Notes under the pieces: model-generated
Told to the model about the DNA's origin: nothing
Databases searched by the model: none
What the model saw: only the letters and a program-made list of their open reading frames with translations
Shown here: in pieces, positions 1-7,603 of the stretch
Layout: the number at the start of each line of letters is the position of its first letter
Numbering within the stretch: position 1 is the stretch's first letter
NCBI GenBank assembly: GCA_022572465.1
Contig: JACZVV010000015.1
Coordinates: 1-40,729 of the forward strand
DNA: 40,729 bases
From: Chloroflexota bacterium
Lineage (GTDB): Bacteria; Chloroflexota; Dehalococcoidia; SHYB01
Direction of reading: 5' to 3'
Position numbers and translations under genes: made by a program

Positions 1-178
1 CGTCTTCAAGATTGCGCTGGCTTGCCGACTCGCTGGTAGAACGGATGAACAGGGCTGCAACGACGGTAGTAGCTATGAGAGCGATAAAAACCAAAGCGAT
101 ACCCACCGACAATGGCGAAGGGAACCTTTCAGTGATTGTGCCTTTGAGGCGCCTAGATTCGCTCGTCAGGGCTTTCAT
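1..178 (-). CDS. Membrane-anchored protein, N-terminal part (cut by window edge)
   Basis: Reading the minus strand from an ATG at 178 gives 59 codons that stay open to the window edge. The product has a charged 20-residue cytoplasmic start, then one clear transmembrane helix at about residues 24-46 (core VGIALVFIALIATTVVAALF), then a polar Ser/Glu-rich segment. This layout fits the N-terminus of a sensor kinase, a chemoreceptor-like protein or another single-pass signalling protein, but no domain is visible. The sequence upstream of the ATG is purine-rich (GGTGGCGGG). The function is unknown. The ORF overlapping it on the plus strand is a shadow. Confidence 0.6.
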   Translation of the reverse strand, partial: MKALTSESRRLKGTITERFPSPLSVGIALVFIALIATTVVAALFIRSTSESASQRNLED

Positions 179-336
179 ACCCGCCACCAGTACAGTTCCT
201 CTCTAAGTCCCACGTATTCATCGTACCCGAGGTTACCCAGGTCCGATTGTGGTCACCTTAATCGGAATGCCCCATTTCAAGCTGCCTGAACCCAGGCAAA
301 GCGCCATGCTCGACGAGGACGATGGGGGAGTGACTC

Positions 337-1431
337 TTACGCGTCGCCGTAGAAGGCGATGGGGTTGTCCTCCAGAATCTTCTTCAGCGTCGCTTTGGAG
401 AGAGCGCCTTCCAGCTCCACGATCTCTTCCGTCAGGTCGGGCTCGTGGTCCGGGTGGGGGTAGTCGCTGGCGAACAGGAGCCGGTCTTCGCCGATGTAGC
501 CGATGACGTCGGCCAGGTAGGGCTCGTCGGCCTCCAGGGCCACCCAGCACTGGCGTCTGAAGTAGTCCGACGGCTTCATTTTCACGTGCTGCTCGACCTC
601 GAAGCCGACGTTCTTGTACCGCTGGTCCAGCCGCCACAGCCAATAGGGGACCCACCCGCAGCCGGCCTCGAGGAAAGCAACCCGCAAGTTCGGATGACGC
701 TCCAGCACTCCCCCTTCCAGCAGCGCCAGGAAGGCCATCATCTGCTCCATCGGGTGGGAGCACGACCACAGCGCGAAGTCGGTCTCGAAGCGGTCCTGGC
801 CGGCGGTGGCCAGCGGCGCATGCGCGCCTTCGTGGAACCCGATGGGAACGTTCCGTTCCTCGCACTCGGCCCACAGCTCTTCGTAGTCGGGACTGCTGAG
901 CACGCGGCCGTCGACGGGGTTCGGCCGGATGTACACGGCGGTCATCCCCAGCTCGTCGTGGGTCCGCCGCAGCTCGGCCACCGCCTCGCCGGGGTCTTGC
1001 AGGCTCAGGCCGGCGACGGGCCTCAGACGGTCGGGCTGGTACTCACAGAAGTCGTACAGCCAGTTGTTGTAGGCGCGAGCGACGGCGCCCGCGGTGCCCG
1101 GGTCCATGTTCCGAAAGTGCCACATGAACAGCCCTTGCGTGGGATACAGGAACGATACGTCCACCCCCATCCGGTCCATCGCCTTGATCTGCGACTCGGG
1201 ACCCCAGCCGGCGTCTATGTACTCCTTGTACGTGCTCAGCGTCTTGCGGGCGAAGTGGTCGCGGACCGAGGCGCTGAGCTTGTAGCTGGACTCCTGGCCG
1301 CGATAGAAGCGCCGGCCGTCGACGAGCGTGGGCGCGTCGTCCTTGAACTCGGGCTCGATCCACTTCTCCCACAGGTCGGCGGGCTCCTGCACGTGCCCAT
1401 CGACGTCGATGATGCGGTAGCCTTTGAGCAT
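337..1431 (-). CDS. Amidohydrolase family 2 (ACMSD-like TIM barrel) protein
   Basis: This 364-residue protein is full length for the amidohydrolase_2 family, whose members are metal-dependent decarboxylases or hydrolases related to aminocarboxymuconate-semialdehyde decarboxylase. Visible landmarks are the N-terminal IDVDGHVQEP strand (His13), His200 in GFHEGAH, His246 in ERHPNLR, and Asp323 in LFASDYPHPD, the usual metal-binding and catalytic positions. There is no signal peptide, so it acts in the cytoplasm. The start is supported by GGAGGAGG a few bases before the ATG. It lies divergent from the gene at 1640 and beside CoA-dependent enzymes, which suggests a role in degrading a carboxylated or ring-derived compound. 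The substrate cannot be inferred. Confidence 0.88.
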   Translation of the reverse strand: MLKGYRIIDVDGHVQEPADLWEKWIEPEFKDDAPTLVDGRRFYRGQESSYKLSASVRDHFARKTLSTYKEYIDAGWGPESQIKAMDRMGVDVSFLYPTQGLFMWHFRNMDPGTAGAVARAYNNWLYDFCEYQPDRLRPVAGLSLQDPGEAVAELRRTHDELGMTAVYIRPNPVDGRVLSSPDYEELWAECEERNVPIGFHEGAHAPLATAGQDRFETDFALWSCSHPMEQMMAFLALLEGGVLERHPNLRVAFLEAGCGWVPYWLWRLDQRYKNVGFEVEQHVKMKPSDYFRRQCWVALEADEPYLADVIGYIGEDRLLFASDYPHPDHEPDLTEEIVELEGALSKATLKKILEDNPIAFYGDA

Positions 1432-1639
1432 GGCCTCCTCCGGAGTCCGCCGCCTTCAAGCTGGCCTGATTTGTACCACAGCGACCCCACGGGGGCAAGA
1501 GAACCGTCGTTGTCGTCGAATCGAGCGGGCGCCGGTGATGGCGCCTCTGTTGACGCGGCCCTGGGCAGCATCTAGACTGCTGGCACAATCGGCCGGTCCA
1601 GACCCGAACCGGCGCACATCAACACGAAAGGAGACCGAC

Positions 1640-2170
1640 ATGGTAGGGACGCGACACCCTTTCCTGCCCATACCGGTGATCCCCGAGCATACGCGATACA
1701 TCAAGGCGGGGGCGATCACCATCGGCGTCGGCTATCGGCTGCTCAACGATAAGATCGCCAGCGAGTACCTCAAGGAAGTGGGGATGGAGCGCGAGTACTC
1801 CCGCGAGAGCGCCGGCTACACCCGCGTGGACGATGGCGGCGTCTCGATCTTCGTCTTCGGCGAGGAGCAGGGCGAGCTGGTGGAGCACTTCCGTTTCGAC
1901 GTCTTCGACGCCCAGCCTCACTACCACTACTCGTTCCAGAAGGAGAAGGCCCAGGAGCGCGTCTTGCTGGACACCGCCGTCATCGGCGATCCTCGGGCAT
2001 GGGCGCTGGACTGCCTGCGCAACCGGATGCCCAGCGTGCTTCAAAAAGCGGGCGCCCACGACCTGGCGGCCAGGGTCGACACGCGGGACATCGACGATGC
2101 GATGCCCCAGATCGTCGCCGCCCTCGATGAGGCCGCGAAGGAGTACCGCCAGGCGACGGGCAAGGCCTGA
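1640..2170 (+). CDS. Conserved-looking hypothetical protein, 176 aa
   Basis: The ATG at 1640 follows a good ribosome-binding site (AAAGGAG at 1627-1633); the longer open frame upstream lacks one. The 176-residue product is soluble, with an alternating strand/helix N-terminal half, a His/Tyr cluster near residue 95 (QPHYHYSF) and a long amphipathic C-terminal helix ending in QATGKA. I do not recognise the family. The His/Tyr cluster could bind a metal, but this is a guess. It lies tail-to-tail with the thiolase-like gene (10 bp apart) and diverges from the amidohydrolase, so it may share regulation with the catabolic cluster. Confidence 0.75.
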   Translation: MVGTRHPFLPIPVIPEHTRYIKAGAITIGVGYRLLNDKIASEYLKEVGMEREYSRESAGYTRVDDGGVSIFVFGEEQGELVEHFRFDVFDAQPHYHYSFQKEKAQERVLLDTAVIGDPRAWALDCLRNRMPSVLQKAGAHDLAARVDTRDIDDAMPQIVAALDEAAKEYRQATGKA

Positions 2171-2180
2171 CGCGCGCTGC

Positions 2181-3332
2181 CTACCCCCGCCGGAAGATCA
2201 CCGCGCCGGCCAGCGGCCCGCCGCCGTTGGAGGCGACGCCCACCTCGGCCCCCTGGACCTGTCGCTGGCCGCACTGGCCCCGCAGCTGCAGGACCACTTC
2301 GTTGATCAGGCCGATGCCGTGGATGCGGCCCTCGGAGAGCTGCCCGCCGCTGGTGTTCAACGGAAGCTTGCCGCCGAGCCCGATGCTGTCGCCGCCGATG
2401 AAGTCGCCCAGCTCGTCCAGCTTGCAGAGGCCCAGGTCGGCGATCCACAGCGCGGTGAGATAGGTGAAGCCGTCGTAGAGGCCGGCCACGTCCACGTCGC
2501 CCGGCGATAGCCCGCTCATGGCCCACAGCCGCTCGGCGGCGTACTTGGACGCCTGGTTCCGCATGTCGTCCCACTGCTCCCAGTTGGGCCTCGGGCCGAC
2601 GCCGAAGTTCGCCGCCGCGACCAGGACCGGCGGATGCGGAAAGTCTCGCGCCCGCTCCGCGGGGACCAGCACCACCGCCCCGGCGCCGTCCACCGGGAAA
2701 TCGCAGTCGAGCAAACGAAGCGGCTCGGCGATGAAACGAGACGCGAGGTAGTCGTCGATGGTGATGAGATCGCGCATCACCGCCCGTTCATTCATCGACG
2801 CGTGTTTGCGGAGGGTGACCGAGATGTTGCCCAGCTGCTCCTGGGTGACTCCCGTCTCGTGCATGAAGCGTCGCATCCACATCGACGCCCACGAGAGGAT
2901 GTTGTTGGCCCCGTAGGGCGCCCGGAATGGGGCTTCGGGCCACATCGCCGCCGAGCTGGCCATGGCCGCCTGGGCCACCGGCGGCAGCTTCGACGGCCGC
3001 GGCCGGACGATGCTCCGATAGACCAGGGCCGTGTCGCACATCCCGCTGGCCACCGCGGAGACGCCCTCGATCAGCCCGGTGACCGCCGCCGGCCCGTAGG
3101 CGAAGTTGCAGTACCACGACATCTGGGGAATGCCGACGCCTTCGGCCACGTCCATGGCGTTGGGAGGACTGGCCCCGCCGAGCCCGTTAACATCCTCGGC
3201 CTTGAGGCCGGCGTCCCTGAGCGCGTTGATGCACGACTCGATGGCCAGGCCCGTAACCGTCATCCCGCTGGACCGCGCGACCCGGCTGAAGCCGACGCCC
3301 ACGACGGCGACCTTGTCCCGGTGGGAGATCAT
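2181..3332 (-). CDS. Thiolase-like (SCP-x / lipid-transfer type) protein
   Basis: The ATG at 3332 overlaps the stop of the upstream DUF35 gene (ATGA), giving 383 residues, the normal length for a thiolase fold. The N-terminus VAVVGVGFSRV and the C-terminal GLYDGFTY and GGQLSEGRIHGIG blocks are typical of the SCP-x thiolase/lipid-transfer group. In canonical thiolases a nucleophilic Cys sits in a CxSG motif near residue 80. Here that stretch reads CNFAYGPAA, so the aligned position appears not to be Cys. The enzyme may therefore be a non-classical thiolase, possibly acting in retro-aldol or acyl-CoA chemistry with its DUF35 partner. The pair is translationally coupled. Confidence in the fold is high; the reaction is uncertain. 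Confidence 0.85.
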   Translation of the reverse strand: MISHRDKVAVVGVGFSRVARSSGMTVTGLAIESCINALRDAGLKAEDVNGLGGASPPNAMDVAEGVGIPQMSWYCNFAYGPAAVTGLIEGVSAVASGMCDTALVYRSIVRPRPSKLPPVAQAAMASSAAMWPEAPFRAPYGANNILSWASMWMRRFMHETGVTQEQLGNISVTLRKHASMNERAVMRDLITIDDYLASRFIAEPLRLLDCDFPVDGAGAVVLVPAERARDFPHPPVLVAAANFGVGPRPNWEQWDDMRNQASKYAAERLWAMSGLSPGDVDVAGLYDGFTYLTALWIADLGLCKLDELGDFIGGDSIGLGGKLPLNTSGGQLSEGRIHGIGLINEVVLQLRGQCGQRQVQGAEVGVASNGGGPLAGAVIFRRG

Positions 3333-3757
3333 GACGCCCCGCCGGCCCGCGCCGCCGGCCTGAACTGCGGTATCGTCAGCTCCTCGTCCTCTTGCTGAAA
3401 GGTGACCTCCACCGGCATGCCGATGGAGACCGTTTCGGGCGCGCACTCGACGATGTTGGCGACCACGCGCACGTCCTCCTGCTCCTCCAACGCCACCAGG
3501 GCCACCACGTAGGGCGGCGGAATGCCCGGGGCGATCTGCTGGCGCACGATGTTGAACGTGAACACGTGGCCCCGGCCGCTGACCCTGGTGGGCTGGACGT
3601 TCTCCGACCAGCACTTGGGACAGAACGGCTTGGGATAGTGAATGTAGAACCCGCAGTCGCCGCAGCGCTTGATGATCAGCTCGTGGCGGCGAGCGCCTTC
3701 CCAGAAGTCTCGATTGTCGTCGTCGATAACCGGAAACGGTTTGATTCGGTCGGCCAT
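3329..3757 (-). CDS. DUF35 / Zn-ribbon OB-fold acyl-CoA-associated protein
   Basis: This small protein (142 residues from the second ATG, 145 from the first at 3766) has a rubredoxin-like zinc ribbon, with CGDC at 32-35 and CPKC at 46-49. It is followed by an OB-fold (GHVFTFNIVRQQ, PPYVVALVALEE). DUF35 proteins are obligate partners of SCP-x-type thiolases and form heteromeric complexes with them. The next gene overlaps it by 4 bp, so the two are co-translated. I chose the start at 3757 because a good promoter places its -10 hexamer over the first ATG and its predicted transcription start at the second, implying a leaderless mRNA. The 3766 start remains possible. Confidence 0.85.
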   Translation of the reverse strand: MADRIKPFPVIDDDNRDFWEGARRHELIIKRCGDCGFYIHYPKPFCPKCWSENVQPTRVSGRGHVFTFNIVRQQIAPGIPPPYVVALVALEEQEDVRVVANIVECAPETVSIGMPVEVTFQQEDEELTIPQFRPAARAGGAS

Positions 3758-3764
3758 GACCGCC

Positions 3765-3794
3765 ATGATAAAGGAGCCCCGGCGAGGCCGTCAA
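3765..3794 (-). promoter_or_regulatory. Sigma70-type promoter for the DUF35-thiolase pair, leaderless
   Basis: On the minus strand TTGACG (3794-3789) and TATCAT (3770-3765) are 18 bp apart. The -10 hexamer covers the ATG at 3766, and the expected transcription start, 7 nt further on, falls on the ATG at 3757. No Shine-Dalgarno sequence precedes either ATG. Confidence 0.55.
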
Positions 3795-3904
3795 CGATGG
3801 ACCGAACATACGGTAGACCGCCCACATCTCGCCTTGACCTTTTCGAGAAGCGCCCTTTATCCTTAGGCATTCTCCGACCCTTCCCGCGGTACGTCCAATA
3901 GATC

Positions 3905-4810
3905 ATGATCCACGTTCAGAAGCTGGCCCACGTTACCCATGCCGTTCGGGACCGGGAGGCCGCCAAGCGGCGGTACCGGGAGGCCCTGGGCGCCCGCGAA
4001 TTCTACGATGGCTATCTGGACGCCCAGCAGCGGGAGGCCTCGCTGCTCCTCTTCCATGACCTGTGCATCGAGCTGATCGACACGCCGCCCGACGCCCCAA
4101 CGCCGGACCCCTACGTGGCCCGGCACGGCGGACGCTTCCACTCGGTGACGCTTCGGGTGCCGAACGTCGGCGAGGCACACGAGACGCTCCTCCAGCACGG
4201 CGTGCGGGTCCTCGAGCGCGGCCCCAGACGCCTGGTCCTCGACCCCTCCGACACCCACGGCATCCCCTTCGAGCTCACCGACGCCGACCTGCCCGGCGAC
4301 CCGCGGCTGGCGCCGGACTGGGAGCCGGCGGATTGGGACACCGGGCCTGAGCTGGACCCGCATTCGCTGTGGTCGATCTCGCTGCTGGTCAAGGACGTGG
4401 TGGCGGCAGGGCGATTCTTCACCGACGTCCTGGGCGGCGTCGAGGTGGGGACCCGCGTCTCTGGAGAGATGGCCAAGATGAGCATCTTCTTCACCCTGGG
4501 CAGCTCCCGGGTCTCGGTCCTCGAGCCCTTGGAAGAGGGAAACTCCGAGCTGAGCCGCGTCATCGAGACCCAGGGAGTGGGCCTGCACAGCATCTGCCTC
4601 ATCTCCCAGGACCCTGACGCGGTTGCCCGGCACCTGCGGTCCCAGGGCATCGCGGTCATGGGCAACGCCGCCACCCGGCTGGTCGTCCATCCCCACTCCT
4701 TCATGGGAGCCAGGTTCCTGATCATGCGACAACCCGAGCCCGAATACCCGACCCACGAGTGGCGCCAGCGCGGCGCCATGTCTCCACAACCAGGGCGGAC
4801 CGTGCCATGA
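3905..4810 (+). CDS. VOC superfamily protein with two glyoxalase-type modules
   Basis: The 301-residue protein carries two vicinal-oxygen-chelate modules. The first starts at KLAHVTHAVRD (about residues 6-125) and the second at SLWSISLLVKDV (about 155-290), each with the paired beta-alpha-beta-beta-beta units of this fold. Family members include dioxygenases, methylmalonyl-CoA epimerases and glyoxalase I. His in AHVTH and His in GRFHSVTLRV are candidate metal ligands. The ATG at 3905 lacks a good ribosome-binding site. The stop overlaps the start of the next CoA-transferase (ATGA), so the two are co-translated. An epimerase or isomerase acting on a CoA ester would fit the context, but the activity is not determined. 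Confidence 0.85.
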   Translation: MIHVQKLAHVTHAVRDREAAKRRYREALGAREFYDGYLDAQQREASLLLFHDLCIELIDTPPDAPTPDPYVARHGGRFHSVTLRVPNVGEAHETLLQHGVRVLERGPRRLVLDPSDTHGIPFELTDADLPGDPRLAPDWEPADWDTGPELDPHSLWSISLLVKDVVAAGRFFTDVLGGVEVGTRVSGEMAKMSIFFTLGSSRVSVLEPLEEGNSELSRVIETQGVGLHSICLISQDPDAVARHLRSQGIAVMGNAATRLVVHPHSFMGARFLIMRQPEPEYPTHEWRQRGAMSPQPGRTVP

Positions 4811-6003
4811 ACGACGGCGCTCTCTCCCACGTGCGAGTGCTCGACCTGACCCAGCACCTGGCGGGACCCTTCTGCACCAAGCTGCTCGGGGAGTACGGGG
4901 CCGAGGTCATCAAGGTCGAGAGGCCAGGCTTGGGCGACGTCGCCCGGCGTTTGGGGCCGTTCCCCGGCGACCGGCCCAACTCCGAGGCCAGCGGCAGGTT
5001 CGTCTATCTCAACGCCAACAAGCGAAGCGTCACGTTGAACCTCAAGACGGCGTCGGGACAGGCCATCCTGCGGGAGCTGGTCCGCTGGGCCGACCTGGCG
5101 ATCACCTCCCACCCGCCCAGGGTGCTGGAGCGGCTGGGCCTGGAGCACGCCACCCTGGCCAAGGCCAACAGGAGGCTGGCCACCCTCTCCATCACCAACT
5201 TCGGCCTGACCGGGCCCTATCGCGATTACCGGGCCGATCACATGGTGCTGTGCGCCCTGGGAGGATGGGCTCAGTACCTGGGCCAAAGTGACAGGCCGCC
5301 GCTCCAGGCCGGGCTCGACCTGGCCCTTCAAGTCGGCGGCTTGCAGGCGGCATCCGCCGCCATCGGCGTCTACCGCCTGGCCCAGGAGACCGGACGGCCG
5401 CATTCCGCGGATCTCTCCCTGATGGAGACGGTCGTCCACATGCTCCCGGCCTCGGCCCTCCGCTACGCGATGACCGGCGTCATCGAGACTCGGGGCATGT
5501 ACCCCTTCCCCAGCCAGGGCATCCTCCGGTGCGACGACGGCTACCTCGGAGTGAACACCCTCACGGAGAACCACTGGGAGCTGATGTGCCAGTGGATGGG
5601 GCTGACCGACCTCCTGGACGACGAACGCTTCGCCGTCGCCACCGGGCGTTGGGAGCATACCGGCGAGCTGCGGAAACGAGCCGAGGCTTCCATTGCCGGC
5701 AAGGGCAAGCACGAGCTCTTTCACGAGGGCCAGTCGTGGCGTGTCGCCACCGGCCTGGTGTCGACGGCCGAGGACATCTTGAAGTCGGACCAGCTCCGCG
5801 ACCGCGACTACTTCGCTCGCGTCGACCATCCCGCCCTGGGCGGCGTCGAGCAACCCGGAGCGCCGGTGCGAATGACCGAATCGCCCTGGCGGCTGCGGTC
5901 GCCGGCCCCGGCCCTGGGCGAGCACAACGCCGAGGTCTACTGCGGACTGGTGGGCCTCTCGCCGGCGGAGCTGGTCACGCTCCGGGAGCAGGGAGCGATC
6001 TAG
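4807..6003 (+). CDS. CaiB/BaiF family III CoA-transferase
   Basis: The ATG at 4807 overlaps the stop of the VOC gene, giving 398 residues, the normal size for family III CoA-transferases. The N-terminal block VRVLDLTQHLAGPFCTKLLG, the GAEVIKVERPG strand and SADLSLMETVVHM (containing the expected catalytic Asp of the xVDxSxxE region) identify the family. These enzymes move CoA between carboxylic acids through an aspartyl-CoA anhydride intermediate. This one probably activates a carboxylate for the downstream pathway using an endogenous acyl-CoA donor. A second, divergent paralogue starts 9 bp after its stop, suggesting either a heteromer or two successive CoA-transfer steps. Confidence 0.92.
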   Translation: MNDGALSHVRVLDLTQHLAGPFCTKLLGEYGAEVIKVERPGLGDVARRLGPFPGDRPNSEASGRFVYLNANKRSVTLNLKTASGQAILRELVRWADLAITSHPPRVLERLGLEHATLAKANRRLATLSITNFGLTGPYRDYRADHMVLCALGGWAQYLGQSDRPPLQAGLDLALQVGGLQAASAAIGVYRLAQETGRPHSADLSLMETVVHMLPASALRYAMTGVIETRGMYPFPSQGILRCDDGYLGVNTLTENHWELMCQWMGLTDLLDDERFAVATGRWEHTGELRKRAEASIAGKGKHELFHEGQSWRVATGLVSTAEDILKSDQLRDRDYFARVDHPALGGVEQPGAPVRMTESPWRLRSPAPALGEHNAEVYCGLVGLSPAELVTLREQGAI

Positions 6004-6012
6004 GAGACCCGC

Positions 6013-7248
6013 GTGAGACTGCCCCTCGAAGGCGTACGCGTCATCGACCTCAGCATGTGGTGGGCCGGCCCCTTCGCCGCCATGGAGCTGGGCGCGCTCG
6101 GCGCGGAGATCATCAAGGTCGAATCGATCCAGCACCTGGACGGCTACCGCGGCGGCTATGGCGCCGCCGGCCAGCGGGTGTGGGAGCAGGCGCCGGTCTT
6201 CAACGCCTTCAATCTCAACAAGCTGGGTGTCACCCTGGACCTCGCCCGCCCGGAAGGGACGGCGCTGCTCAAACGGCTGGTCGGCATCGCCGACGTAGTG
6301 ATGGACAACTACAGCGCTCGCGTGATGGAGAACTTTGGGCTGACGCCCCAGGTCCTGCGGGAGCAGAACCCCAACGTCGTTACCATATCGATGCCTGGTT
6401 TCGGCGACAGCGGGCCCTGGAAGAACTACACGGGATTCGCCTTCAACATGGAGCAGCTCTCGGGCATCGCCCATCACACCGGTTTCGCCGACGGCCCGCC
6501 GTCCAACATCGGCGCCGCCGCCGACCCCATCATGGGCATGTTCGGCGCCTTCGCGGTGATGGCCGCCCTGGAGTATCGGCGCCGCACCGGCAAGGGCCAG
6601 CACGTGGACCTGGCGCACCTGGAGGCGCTCACGGCGTTCAGCGCCGAGCCGGTCATGGACCTTCAGCTCAACGGCCGGGTGATGGACAGGACGGGCAACC
6701 GCCACCCCTCGGCGGCGCCGCACAACTTCTACCCTTGCTCCGGCGACGACCAGTGGGTCGCCATCGCGGTGTATGGGGACGATGAGTGGCAGCGCCTGGT
6801 CCGGGCCATGGGCGACCCCGAGTGGGCCCGGGACCGGCGGTTCGACGACGAGCTGGGCCGCTGGCGGCATCAGGATGAGCTGGACGCCCTCATCGGTTGG
6901 TGGACCAAGGACCGGGACAAGCTCGACGTCATGCGTCAGCTTCAAGAGGCCGGCGTGACCGCCGGCGCTGCCTTGAACGCTCCGGGCCTGCTGGGCGACC
7001 CCCACCTCAAAGAGCGCCGGTTCCAACAGCGGCTGCGTCGTGAGGAGGTGGGCGTTCAGCCCTACGCGCGCACGCCGTTCCTGGTCGACGGCAAGCCGCT
7101 GCGCTGGAGCCGCCCCGCGCCGACCGTGGGACAGGACAACCGCCGTGTCCTCGAGGGCCTCCTGGGCCTCAGCGGCGCCGAGCTCGCCGAGCTGGAGCAA
7201 CGGCAGGTGATTGGGACCACTCCGGTCGGCGTGGAGCCGGCATCGTAG
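6013..7248 (+). CDS. CaiB/BaiF family III CoA-transferase, second copy
   Basis: This 411-residue paralogue starts at a GTG preceded by AGGAGA at 6003-6008. Landmarks are VRVIDLSMWWAGPFAAMELG, GAEIIKVES and GKGQHVDLAHLEAL with the expected catalytic Asp. The middle region MGMFGAFAVMAALEYRRRTG matches the family core. It differs clearly from the upstream copy, so this is not a recent tandem duplication. Two family III genes in series also occur in heteromeric enzymes such as benzylsuccinate and phenyllactate CoA-transferases, which makes a two-subunit enzyme plausible here. The substrate is unknown. Confidence 0.92.
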   Translation: MRLPLEGVRVIDLSMWWAGPFAAMELGALGAEIIKVESIQHLDGYRGGYGAAGQRVWEQAPVFNAFNLNKLGVTLDLARPEGTALLKRLVGIADVVMDNYSARVMENFGLTPQVLREQNPNVVTISMPGFGDSGPWKNYTGFAFNMEQLSGIAHHTGFADGPPSNIGAAADPIMGMFGAFAVMAALEYRRRTGKGQHVDLAHLEALTAFSAEPVMDLQLNGRVMDRTGNRHPSAAPHNFYPCSGDDQWVAIAVYGDDEWQRLVRAMGDPEWARDRRFDDELGRWRHQDELDALIGWWTKDRDKLDVMRQLQEAGVTAGAALNAPGLLGDPHLKERRFQQRLRREEVGVQPYARTPFLVDGKPLRWSRPAPTVGQDNRRVLEGLLGLSGAELAELEQRQVIGTTPVGVEPAS

Positions 7249-7296
7249 CGATTATTGGCCCTTGATGCTCGACTACTGAAAGCAGGAGGCAAGACG

Positions 7297-7587
7297 ATGG
7301 CCCTGTTCGTTGTCAAACACAGTCACGAGGCTGAGGTGTGCCCGGCGGGACATCCAGAAATGGGTCCGATGTTGTTAAAGCATGTGTCCCAGAGTAACGC
7401 CGCGGCTATGGGGATCACGATCCATGGCGAAGCCGTCGTCGACGGCGCCCACACGTTCTACATTATCCTCGAGGCGGGTGACCGGGGTCAGGTGGACCAG
7501 TTCGTCGCGCCCTTCGCACAGATGGGCCAGGTGGAGGTGCTGCCCGCCAACTCTTGCGAGACCGTCGTCCAACGCAAGTCCTGCTGA
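7297..7587 (+). CDS. Small His/Cys-containing protein, ferredoxin-like fold predicted
   Basis: The ATG at 7297 has a strong ribosome-binding site (AGCAGGAGG at 7281-7289). The 96-residue product starts with a beta strand (MALFVVKHSHEAEVCPAG) and holds a His-x-His-x4-Cys-x3-His set near residues 7-17, then alternates helix and strand, ending with Cys residues at the ESC and KSC positions. The predicted order of strands and helices resembles the dimeric alpha-beta barrel (ferredoxin-like) fold. The family is not recognised. The His/Cys set could bind a metal or a thiol cofactor. It follows the CoA-transferase by 48 bp, so it may belong to the same transcript. Confidence 0.78.
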   Translation: MALFVVKHSHEAEVCPAGHPEMGPMLLKHVSQSNAAAMGITIHGEAVVDGAHTFYIILEAGDRGQVDQFVAPFAQMGQVEVLPANSCETVVQRKSC

Positions 7588-7603
7588 GCGCCGATCGTGG
7601 GCG

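Noticed and set aside
12-206. Plus-strand 64-aa open frame at the left edge
   Set aside because: The minus strand over the same bases encodes a clear transmembrane N-terminus; the plus frame has no domain.
4111-7200. Very long minus-strand open frame (about 1029 codons)
   Set aside because: It lies antisense to the VOC and two CoA-transferase genes, whose motifs are unmistakable; high G+C keeps stops rare in the antisense frame.
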